Program-made: the position numbers and the translations under genes
The notes under the pieces: generated by a model
What the model saw: only the letters and a program-made list of their open reading frames with translations
The model's database searches: none
Told to the model about the DNA's origin: nothing
In this document: piece after piece, positions 22,112-29,587 of the stretch
Layout: each line of letters begins with the position of its first letter
How positions within the stretch are numbered: the first letter of the stretch is position 1
DNA from: Candidatus Omnitrophota bacterium
GTDB taxonomy: Bacteria > Omnitrophota > Gorgyraeia > JAFGIU01
Reading direction: 5' to 3'
Assembly: GCA_016929445.1 (NCBI GenBank)
Contig: JAFGIU010000127.1
Coordinates: forward strand, 1 to 32,894
Length of the DNA stretch: 32,894 bases

Positions 22112-22495
22112 GTGGCTACTATCCTTATTATTGATGACGACGAAATCCTGCATAAGTTCCTGAGACAGATCCTGGGCAAAGAAGGGCATCAAGTGGAAGA
22201 GGCCTTTGACGGCATGACGGGCCTGGAAATGGCCCGCTCCTGCAAGCCTGATCTTATTCTTCTCGACCTGGAACTCCCGCGCCTCAACGGCCACAAGGTC
22301 TGTCAAATTCTCAAGGCAGACAAAAACTACCAAAGCATCCCCATTATCATGATGACAGCCTCTCTTCAGCACGAGGACAAGCAATGGGCTGAAAAAACGG
22401 GCGCCAATCACTACTTCACAAAACCCTTTGATCTGGAACAGCTCACCGGAACCATCAAAGAGCTCCTAGCCCAAGCACAAAACGCAGAGGGCTGA
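22112..22495 (+). CDS. Single-domain response regulator
   Basis: This 127-residue CheY-like receiver starts VATILIIDDDEILHKFL (GTG start). It has acidic Asp8-10, phosphoacceptor Asp52 (LILLDLELPRLNG), MMTAS for the Thr, and FTKPFD with the Lys. No output domain is present. The frame continues upstream to a TTG at 22079, but GTG 22112 is preferred because the domain then begins at the usual place and GGGGGCGG precedes it. It ends 22 nt before the GspE/PilB gene and probably shares its transcript, so it may control that motor. Confidence 0.92.
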   Translation: MATILIIDDDEILHKFLRQILGKEGHQVEEAFDGMTGLEMARSCKPDLILLDLELPRLNGHKVCQILKADKNYQSIPIIMMTASLQHEDKQWAEKTGANHYFTKPFDLEQLTGTIKELLAQAQNAEG

Positions 22496-22517
22496 TCCTC
22501 AATATAGGGAGAGCAAT

Positions 22518-24269
22518 ATGAGTGATCAAGACGCACCCCAGGCAAACAAAAGCGCTCAGGAGGTCTTGTCCCCTGAGGATATTGAAAGCCATCCCCTGAT
22601 CCAAGCCCTGCTGAACAAAAACCTGATCAACGGAGGCCAGGTCGCGGACCTCGTGGAAGCCCACCAATCGACCCACGATCCGCTGGACAAACTCCTTGTA
22701 GACAAACACATCATCAGCGAGGAACAGCTCGGCCCCTTCCTGGCCACACAGATGGATATCCCCTTTATCGATCTGAAGACATTCATCATCGAACCCGAAG
22801 TGCTGGCTACCTTGCCGGAGGCCCTGGCGCGCAAATACAATCTTGTCCCGCTTTTCCGAATCAAGGATAGCTTGACTTTGGCCATGGTGGATCCTCTGAA
22901 CGTGCCGGCCATTGAGGAAGTGCAAAAAGTCACGGGTTGTGTGGTGGACACCATGCTCGCCAACCGTTCCTCCCTCCTGCAGTGCCTGGACCAGCACTAC
23001 GGCACAGGCGACTCCATGGAGGAGCTGGTGGAAATCACGCAGGAACTGGATGACGGCGAAAACGAGGAGGGTTTCGACGCTTCGGACGTCCAGAAGATGA
23101 CCGATGATCCGCCGCTTATCCGGCTGGTGAACCTGCTGCTTTTGCAGGCCATTGACCAAAAGGCCAGCGATATCCATATCGAGCCCACAGAAAAGAATGT
23201 GCGCGTTCGCTTCCGCTTGGACGGCATCCTGCACGAGGCCAAGACACTGCCCAAAAATATTCAGTTCCCGGTGACCGCGCGTCTAAAGATCATGTCCGAA
23301 ATGGATACCATCGAGCGGCGCAAGCCCCAGGACGGCCGTATTTCGATTCGCGTGCGCGACCGGGGAGTGGACCTTCGTGTCTCGACCTTTCCCACGGGCT
23401 TGGGCGAAAAGATCGTTATGCGTATTTTGGATAAGAGCGGGGGAGTGCCCAAACTCACGGACCTGGGCTTTCAGGAAGATGTGCTTGAGACCTTCAATCA
23501 GTTGATCAAGCGCCCCAACGGCATCATCTTGGTGACCGGCCCTACGGGCAGCGGTAAAACTTCGACTCTTTACTCCGCGCTGGACGCCATCAATACCGTG
23601 GAAATCAATATCATGACCTTGGAGGATCCGGTGGAAGCCGCAATCCCCGGGCTGAACCAAGGGCAAGTCAATCCTAAGGTGGGTATGACTTTTTCGGCCG
23701 GGCTCCGGTCCATTCTGCGTCAAGATCCCAATGTGGTGCTCGTGGGGGAGATTCGCGATGACGAAACCGCGGAAATCGCGATCCGGGCCTCCTTGACCGG
23801 CCACTTGGTCTTCAGCACCTTGCACACCAACGATGCGCCTTCGGCCATCACCCGCCTGATTGATATTGGTGTAAAGCCTTATCTGGTAAGCTCTTCCGTA
23901 CTCGGAATCCTGGCTCAGCGTCTGGTTAGAAAGGTCTGCGTCAAGTGCGCCAAGAAAGGCCCCCCTGACGAAAAGCTCTGCCGCCTTCTGGGCATTGACC
24001 CCAAGAAAGAATTCTCCGGAGAGGTGCCGATTGCCAAAGGCTGCGAAGAATGCCACCAAACCGGGTATAAGGGACGCATGGGTCTGATGGAACTTTTTGT
24101 TCCGGACGAAAAGTCCCGGCGGGCCATCGTAGATGGGGTGGACGACACACGCCTCAAGGCAGACGCTGTCGAGCGCCTTGAGATGAAGACTCTCAAGATG
24201 GACGGAATTGAAAAGGTGAGACTGGGCTTCACAACCCTGAGTGAAGTCTTAACCGCAACCTCAGATTAA
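22518..24269 (+). CDS. GspE/PilB-type secretion or pilus assembly ATPase
   Basis: This 583-residue hexameric motor ATPase is of the type II secretion/type IV pilus family. An N-terminal MshEN/T2SSE_N-like region (about 25-160) is followed by an acidic linker. The ATPase core has Walker A GPTGSGKTS (341-349), an Asp box near EINIMTLEDPVE (362-373), Walker B VVLVGEIRDDE (406-416) and a His box VFSTLHTND (431-439). A zinc tetra-cysteine site has Cys474, Cys477, Cys509 and Cys512. Some N-terminal domains of this class bind c-di-GMP, but the conserved RLG-type motif is not clear here. AGGGAGAG precedes the ATG. No other pilus or secretion gene is in the window, so GspE and PilB cannot be separated. 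Its stop overlaps the convergent gene by 4 bp. Confidence 0.94.
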   Translation: MSDQDAPQANKSAQEVLSPEDIESHPLIQALLNKNLINGGQVADLVEAHQSTHDPLDKLLVDKHIISEEQLGPFLATQMDIPFIDLKTFIIEPEVLATLPEALARKYNLVPLFRIKDSLTLAMVDPLNVPAIEEVQKVTGCVVDTMLANRSSLLQCLDQHYGTGDSMEELVEITQELDDGENEEGFDASDVQKMTDDPPLIRLVNLLLLQAIDQKASDIHIEPTEKNVRVRFRLDGILHEAKTLPKNIQFPVTARLKIMSEMDTIERRKPQDGRISIRVRDRGVDLRVSTFPTGLGEKIVMRILDKSGGVPKLTDLGFQEDVLETFNQLIKRPNGIILVTGPTGSGKTSTLYSALDAINTVEINIMTLEDPVEAAIPGLNQGQVNPKVGMTFSAGLRSILRQDPNVVLVGEIRDDETAEIAIRASLTGHLVFSTLHTNDAPSAITRLIDIGVKPYLVSSSVLGILAQRLVRKVCVKCAKKGPPDEKLCRLLGIDPKKEFSGEVPIAKGCEECHQTGYKGRMGLMELFVPDEKSRRAIVDGVDDTRLKADAVERLEMKTLKMDGIEKVRLGFTTLSEVLTATSD

Positions 24270-25972
24270 GGGATGGGGATCGTCACACTCAGACGTTCAG
24301 AATCTACCGACTCGTTCCCCACTTTGTCCACAGCCACAATCCAGAAATCGACTTTGCCCGAACCTCCGGTTTCAGCCTTGACTGTGGTCAATACAACCCC
24401 GTCAATATAGAATTCGCGCTCTTGGATTATGTCGTCTGTGACCAAAAGACGATCTCCACCACCTGTGTTGGAATAATAGAGATCAAAACCCCAGAAATCG
24501 GGTTCGGTATTCATTTCCCAGGATAGAACCACCAAGTCGGACGAAACCGTTTGTGCTCTCGGGGTCACCGGCCGGTCTGGAGGCCGGTCATCCTTAAATA
24601 CGAAGCCACCTTCGTTCCCGGCCAAGTCTTGGGCCACAAATTCCAGAAGCACGGTTCTGGACCCGCCGGATTGCCGGGGAATGCGGTCGACCACGCCCTG
24701 GAAAAAGCCCTTCTCGTCCACCTTGAGACGTTTCCCGTTCACCAGAACAGACGAACCAACATCAATCTTTCCGCTCGCTGTGAGCGCGCCCCGGCGATCA
24801 ATCTGCACATCCACGTTTTCAAAGCGCGGAGGAACCGTGTCAAGAAGAACCCTGTAGAAGGCTTCCTCCGGCGCACCATCACTTCCCACGGCCTTGAGAG
24901 CGAGTATATTTTCCCCTTCCTCCATCATGACCTGAACATTAAAGCGGCCTGTGTCATCAATCACCGATTCTTTGTCATTCACCCAAAGCTGGGCCCCGGC
25001 CGCGGCCACACCCGTGAGAGTCAGGACATTGAGATTGGTTGCCGCAGGGACCCCCCCGGCAAGACGCACAAGAGAAAGTTGTTGCCCAGATCCACTGGTT
25101 GCAAGACCCTGTTCCGTCATCCAGGTTTCCATATCGATCACACGCGGGTGATCCGGGAATAATCTCACAAACTCCTTGGTGTACTTTGTGGCAGCTTCGA
25201 TAGCCTGCAGTTGCTGGTTGCCATAAGCCAGTCCATAAAGCGCGATCCCTAAATCCAGGCCCTTGGGATTAAGATCATAAGCTTTCTGAAACTCCTCCAA
25301 GGCCTTTTTGAAATTCCCACCGGCCAAACTCAGCATACCGAAATGCCCGTACACCTTGACCATCACATGCGGACCGGGATCCTGACGCGCCACGGCCTCA
25401 AGAGCCGCCCGGGTTTCTTCAGGATTATCTTTGGTTCCGGCAATTGCGTAGTAGTAAGCCACCTCAAGACCCCGTTCTAGGCTTTCCTTTTCACGCAAGG
25501 GCTCCAATGTCTCAACAGCCTTATCCCATTCCTTGCGTCCTATTAAGGCGCGCGCCATCTTGATACGCACATCCTCCTCCCAAGACGGGTCCGGAAGCTT
25601 CCTGAGCAAAGGATCTAACTCTTTCTTTGCCTGATCATAGGCCTCAATACTCAGGTAACATGCTGCCTTAAGGCTCTGCACCCAGGCCGTAATCGTTTGA
25701 TCCCGGCTCGACACTTGCTCCAGTGCCTCTAAAGCAGATTGATACTGACCGAGCCAATAGTAGGCGGATGCAACGCTCATATAAGCCCCGGGTGTTTGAT
25801 CGTGGTCCGGATGCGCTTCCGCAAACATCTGGTACATCTCGATGGCTTTTTCGTACTCCCCCTTCTCGAATAGACTGTTTCCGCTGTCAAAATACGTGGC
25901 CTTTGCCTGAGGACAATATGCGCCCAAGCCCAGAAAACAGATCAGCAGCCAAACGAAGTGTCTTTTTAGCAT
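24266..25972 (-). CDS. Secreted TPR protein with Ig-like and fibronectin III domains
   Basis: This 568-residue protein has a signal peptide (MLKRHFVWLLICFLGLGAYC; a lipobox-like GAYC is possible). A TPR array follows (about 28-265; FEKGEYEKAIEMYQMF, LGQYQSALEALEQV, GNFKKALEEFQKAYDLNP). Two bacterial Ig-like beta domains come next (about 305-455; GVAAAGAQLWVNDKE, GKIDVGSSVLVNGKRL), then an FN3-type domain (about 470-568; DLVVLSWEMNTEPDFWGFDLYYSN). The layout suits a periplasmic or outer-membrane adaptor. It follows the TPR-barrel gene by 27 nt in the same direction with an AGGA site before the ATG, so the two likely work together in envelope assembly or export. The function is not known. Confidence 0.78.
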   Translation of the reverse strand: MLKRHFVWLLICFLGLGAYCPQAKATYFDSGNSLFEKGEYEKAIEMYQMFAEAHPDHDQTPGAYMSVASAYYWLGQYQSALEALEQVSSRDQTITAWVQSLKAACYLSIEAYDQAKKELDPLLRKLPDPSWEEDVRIKMARALIGRKEWDKAVETLEPLREKESLERGLEVAYYYAIAGTKDNPEETRAALEAVARQDPGPHVMVKVYGHFGMLSLAGGNFKKALEEFQKAYDLNPKGLDLGIALYGLAYGNQQLQAIEAATKYTKEFVRLFPDHPRVIDMETWMTEQGLATSGSGQQLSLVRLAGGVPAATNLNVLTLTGVAAAGAQLWVNDKESVIDDTGRFNVQVMMEEGENILALKAVGSDGAPEEAFYRVLLDTVPPRFENVDVQIDRRGALTASGKIDVGSSVLVNGKRLKVDEKGFFQGVVDRIPRQSGGSRTVLLEFVAQDLAGNEGGFVFKDDRPPDRPVTPRAQTVSSDLVVLSWEMNTEPDFWGFDLYYSNTGGGDRLLVTDDIIQEREFYIDGVVLTTVKAETGGSGKVDFWIVAVDKVGNESVDSERLSVTIPIP

Positions 25973-25999
25973 TTCCCTATCCTATTGCAATTCATTATG

Positions 26000-28900
26000 T
26001 TAGAAATCTCTCACATACTGCAGTTTAAAATAATCCTGGTTATAGGCACTCGTGGACGTATCCGGATCATAGGGGTTGTCTTTGTGCTCATACTCCCCTA
26101 CGATCTTGCCGTCGACCAACTCATAGGTGGTCGTGAGCTTAAAAGTCTCAAGCTGGTTGTTGTCCGTATCCGTGTTGCGGCGATCCTTGAAGGAAAACTT
26201 TGCGTCAACATCCCATTTGTCTTCCACAATTTCAAAGCTGGCGGCAATGGACCATTGATCCTCTACATAACCGCGGCTTGATGAACCGCTAAAAGTCTTG
26301 ATCTCTTTGTCCCACCCAAAGGTCCACTGGAGATTGTGGTAATCTTCCCAAAAATCCCAATCAATGCTAAGACCCGCATCCTTCTTATGCTCATCGGACG
26401 GGCTTCCGGTCAAATCATTCTTGCGTTCATGCGTGTAAGTCGGCTTGAACGTCATTTTCCACGGGTCAAAGGTCCAATCGAAATCCGTCTTCAGAGTCTT
26501 GGTCCTGTAGAACGTGCACAGACAACTCCAATGCTCTTCATACAGCTTGAGATCAAAAGAGAGTTTTGCATCGTCAGGAAGCTTAAAACTAACCTTGGGT
26601 TGAACAGTACGGTATTTCTTGGTCTTGTTTTGATCTCGGTCCAGGTCATCATGGGAAAATTCAAATTTGAAGTCCGCGCTGCTGAGGTCCCAAGCCTCTG
26701 CCCCAGACGGAGTGTATTTTAGATCCACTGTATGAGTGGCTCTGTCGGCAGTCTGTGAAGCCCCGTCCAGCTTGTATGCCTTGCCGATGCGCTTCCAAGT
26801 ATAATCCGCGCCCAGTTCACTCCAAGGATCGAATTCCACTTCCACCAGAGAGCCGTAATCTTCCTGCTCATCATCGGAATCGTTGTCACTGTCCGGATCA
26901 TACCAGGTATAGCCCCAATCTCCGGAAAGTTTAAGCCTCTCATCCAAGGCAGAAATTTCCCCGTCAATTCCCCAAGCATAGTTTTCGATAGGGGTCGTGG
27001 TGGCAGAAGTGTCCGCGGAATTCTTATCGTCTTTGATATGGATGAAGCCTGCGCCGATTTGCGCATCCCAATAGGGATTGGTCTCAACGCGAACTGCCGT
27101 CAGATTCCGCTCAAACTGACCGCTGGTCTCACGCGTTTCAAAATTCTCTTCCTTCTTGTCATTCAAGCTCTTGGGACGCTGAGTCCGGCCAACAACAACG
27201 GTCGTTTCCGTAGTCTTAAATAAGCGCTTGTCCACAAATTCTTCCTGGTATATTTGCCCGATATTGACCGGGCGGGAATCCGCAGTGCTGAAATCCAGAT
27301 ACCCGGGATTGATTCTGGCCACCAGAGGTTTCTTTTCTGCGCGTTCCGCCTGATGCCAAAACCGGATACCGTCTCTAACTTCACCATGCTTGATAAGATC
27401 CCCAAAATGAGAGGACGAAAACTCGCCTATGTCGACTTCGTTCTTTTTAGACTTGTCTTTGATATTGATCTTCACAAAATCCAGGACCGTACTGTCCCAC
27501 TTATTGTGAAAGGCCTTGATATCAAAATTGACATCTGCGCCCATCAGTTCGAACTCCGTCTCCAAATCAGTCGTAAGGTGTGTTCCAGACATGGGATACG
27601 CAGTCATTGGATCCCGGTTATAGTGCTCAAAGGTGTTCGTTATCTTCCCGCTCAGACCCAAGGGCAACCGCTTCTTGGTACTTCTGCCCGCCTGCTGGGC
27701 CAGAGCCAGCTGATTGCTGCGGGACCGCAAAACCTCCTCCGCCACCTTCTTGCTCACCGCGCTCTGCTCATAGGGGCTCGGCTGCTGAGCAAGCAAACCG
27801 CCTTCCACCAAGTTTGAAAAGGCCGTTTCCACCAACAGTGCGCCCGCACTCTCCAAACTCAAGTCGGCAGCCGCAGCAAGCTCCGGGTTCAGTTCTTTAG
27901 CCGTTCTCATTTGCTCACCGGCCTTTGCCTGGTTCCCCTGCTGTTCAAACAAATAACTGTACAGGGCATGGACAAAGGGGCGTGATATCGACCCTTCGGA
28001 GGCAATCTCCTGGGCTTGCTCCAGCTTTTGTTGGGCACGAGAATATTCCTCTTGCATCAAGTAGACAAAAGCCAGCACAGCCACAGCAGTTTCATTTTTG
28101 GAATCCACATTGCGCACAAAGGTAAGTTCGTTCTCTGCCTGGGTGAAGTCCCCCACCGAAACGGCCAAAAGCCCTGCCCGATAGTGGGCATCGGGATCCT
28201 TGATCGCCTTCTGGACCAAGCCCTGGGCTACGTTCAAGGCCTCCTCCAGCTCGCCCTCCACCACCAAGGCTTCGATCAAACGCTTACGCGCTTCCATATT
28301 GTGAGGGTTGAACTTGATGGCCTCTTCCAAAAGAGTGACCGCTGCGGAATAGTCATTGTTTCTTGCCCGCAGAAGGGCCAAGTTTACATAAGAGGGCGCA
28401 TGACCCGGCTGGTTGAGAATGGTATCCCCAAATGCAGCGGCTGCCGAATCCGTATCCCCTTCGGCCAGGGCCATCAGGCCTTTCTGAAAAACTCCCTGGG
28501 CCACATCCACCTTGAGTTCTCCCCCCACTTTGAGAAGACGCTGGTGGCTTGCAAGCATGGTGAGAGTGGAAGAGCCCGGCTCCACGGCGATGACTTCGAA
28601 GTCCGCCAGACGCCGGTCGCGCTGATAATAGGACATCACGGTCCCCACCTTGACCTCGTCTGCCTCACCCGTATCCACCGTGAAACGATTCTTTTCCAAA
28701 TCAATGGCTGTAATCTTGGCATTCAGCTCAACGACCTTCTTTTTGAAATCCACACCCGCATCTTTGAGTAAAATCTTGCGCACCCGGTTCAGATAATCCA
28801 TGGCCTCCGTATGCACGGGATCGAGTTCCAGGACCTTGCGCAATTGAAGCTGGGCCTGGCGATACTCTTTCTTTTTGTAGAGCTTTTTGGCTTCGGAAAA

Positions 28901-29137
28901 GAGCTCAGCCACTTCTTTTTTTAGCTCCTCAGGGCTGGGACTAACAGGTTCTGCAGGCTGAGCAGAAGCCGGGGAGGAAACAGAGGATGGTGAGGACTGC
29001 CCAGAGGCACCGGCTGCGGCCTCCTGAGCACAAACCTGCGGGGTCAGGGCGCAAAGCACCCCTGCCACCACAAGCCCTAATAGTAGCGGTAGAAGTCCTG
29101 GACTGCTTTTCAAAGCCGAGGGCTGGTCGGAATCCAT
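26000..29137 (-). CDS. Large TPR protein with predicted C-terminal outer-membrane beta-barrel
   Basis: This 1045-residue protein has an N-terminal signal segment (about 14-38) and a Ser/Pro/Ala-rich linker. Eight or so TPR units follow (about 70-440; KKKEYRQAQLQLRKVLELDP, AEGDTDSAAAAFGDTIL, NNDYSAAVTLLEEAIKFNP), interrupted by a beta-rich insert (about 130-215). The second half (about 500-1045) alternates polar and aromatic residues (WSCLCTFYRTKTLKTDFDW) and ends in YVRDF, a terminal aromatic typical of outer-membrane barrels. TPR scaffold plus barrel is the layout of polysaccharide exporters such as BcsC, PgaA and PelB, but no specific match is claimed. ATG 29137 has no ribosome site, so the start may be wrong or the transcript near leaderless. 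Operon with the TPR/FN3 gene. Confidence 0.75.
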   Translation of the reverse strand: MDSDQPSALKSSPGLLPLLLGLVVAGVLCALTPQVCAQEAAAGASGQSSPSSVSSPASAQPAEPVSPSPEELKKEVAELFSEAKKLYKKKEYRQAQLQLRKVLELDPVHTEAMDYLNRVRKILLKDAGVDFKKKVVELNAKITAIDLEKNRFTVDTGEADEVKVGTVMSYYQRDRRLADFEVIAVEPGSSTLTMLASHQRLLKVGGELKVDVAQGVFQKGLMALAEGDTDSAAAAFGDTILNQPGHAPSYVNLALLRARNNDYSAAVTLLEEAIKFNPHNMEARKRLIEALVVEGELEEALNVAQGLVQKAIKDPDAHYRAGLLAVSVGDFTQAENELTFVRNVDSKNETAVAVLAFVYLMQEEYSRAQQKLEQAQEIASEGSISRPFVHALYSYLFEQQGNQAKAGEQMRTAKELNPELAAAADLSLESAGALLVETAFSNLVEGGLLAQQPSPYEQSAVSKKVAEEVLRSRSNQLALAQQAGRSTKKRLPLGLSGKITNTFEHYNRDPMTAYPMSGTHLTTDLETEFELMGADVNFDIKAFHNKWDSTVLDFVKINIKDKSKKNEVDIGEFSSSHFGDLIKHGEVRDGIRFWHQAERAEKKPLVARINPGYLDFSTADSRPVNIGQIYQEEFVDKRLFKTTETTVVVGRTQRPKSLNDKKEENFETRETSGQFERNLTAVRVETNPYWDAQIGAGFIHIKDDKNSADTSATTTPIENYAWGIDGEISALDERLKLSGDWGYTWYDPDSDNDSDDEQEDYGSLVEVEFDPWSELGADYTWKRIGKAYKLDGASQTADRATHTVDLKYTPSGAEAWDLSSADFKFEFSHDDLDRDQNKTKKYRTVQPKVSFKLPDDAKLSFDLKLYEEHWSCLCTFYRTKTLKTDFDWTFDPWKMTFKPTYTHERKNDLTGSPSDEHKKDAGLSIDWDFWEDYHNLQWTFGWDKEIKTFSGSSSRGYVEDQWSIAASFEIVEDKWDVDAKFSFKDRRNTDTDNNQLETFKLTTTYELVDGKIVGEYEHKDNPYDPDTSTSAYNQDYFKLQYVRDF

Positions 29138-29148
29138 GGTAACGCATT

Positions 29149-29157
29149 CTTATAACA
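29149..29157 (-). promoter_or_regulatory. Extended -10 promoter for the TPR-barrel operon
   Basis: Minus strand TGTTATAAG (-10 TATAAG at 29149-29154). A weak TTGTGT -35 lies 17 nt upstream. The start site near 29142 leaves only about 5 nt before the ATG at 29137. Confidence 0.45.
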
Positions 29158-29232
29158 CAAATTACGTCACAACACAACGACTTAAAATAAGATACTAAAG
29201 AAAGTGACAGCTGTTCTCAGCCAGCTCAGCAG

Positions 29233-29286
29233 GAACAGGGGGAACGCTCCTCCGCATTCACACGCTCTGGAGCATTCCCCCTGTTC
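29233..29286. repeat. Hairpin element with 18-bp arms (one mismatch)
   Basis: GAACAGGGGGAACGCTCC (29233-29250) is complementary to 29269-29286 at 17 of 18 positions, with an 18-nt loop. No U tract follows on either strand, so it is more like a REP or small mobile palindrome than a terminator. Confidence 0.75.
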
Positions 29287-29365
29287 TCGAAATACGGTTT
29301 AGAAAGCTGCCACCCCAAGCCTTTAGGTGAGGGCGATATGGATCTGGTTGGGGGTGAAGCGGATG

Positions 29366-29440
29366 CGTCATGGCGAGCGAAGCGCGGTCATCTTTGAGGA
29401 ACAAAGATCACCACGCCTCCTTGACAGCCGGCTCGTGACG
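29366..29440. repeat. Palindromic dispersed-repeat-like element (CGTCA...TGACG)
   Basis: Outer arms CGTCATGGCGAGC and GCTCGTGACG enclose a hairpin of 11-bp arms with one mismatch (GGTCATCTTTG 29386-29396 against 29402-29412). The CGTCATnGCGAGCGAAGCG start is like dispersed palindromic repeats common in many bacterial genomes. Only one copy is in this window. Confidence 0.55.
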
Positions 29441-29499
29441 ACGACTGGGGAGCAAGTTGAAAGGGGGAACAACTGACAAATCCCACCCCCGGCCCGGAC

Positions 29500-29561
29500 A
29501 AAAGAAGACCGAAGACGAAAGTTGCGCCGGTGCCCGCGGCCTCAATCTGCGTCTTCGGTCT
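29500..29561 (-). terminator. Terminator of the FN3 surface-protein gene
   Basis: Minus strand: a perfect 12-bp stem AGACCGAAGACG (29550-29561) with CGTCTTCGGTCT (29506-29517), a long GC-rich loop with its own short hairpin, then TCTTTTG. It starts 27 nt after the stop at 29588. Confidence 0.75.
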
Positions 29562-29587
29562 CTGTTGTGCCTCTTGCTGTCTAATCC

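Larger units (their letters stand above)
29138..29587. other. 450-bp intergenic region: promoter, two palindromic elements, terminator, no gene
   Basis: No coding sequence with a ribosome site or domain is seen on either strand. From left to right it contains the promoter for the TPR-barrel operon, a hairpin with 18-bp arms (29233-29286), a second palindromic element (29366-29440) and the terminator of the FN3 gene (29500-29561). CTGTTC/GAACAG blocks recur at 29211, 29233 and 29281, which allows alternative hairpins. Confidence 0.7.

Noticed and set aside
20635-22179. Longer form of the GAF histidine kinase starting at 22179
   Set aside because: The extra 75 codons run across the extended -10 promoter and into the divergent receiver gene; ATG 21954 has a strong AGGAG site.
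22455-24059. Long minus-strand frames opposite the GspE/PilB gene
   Set aside because: They are shadows of a GC-rich gene with intact Walker boxes on the plus strand, and they show no recognisable domain.
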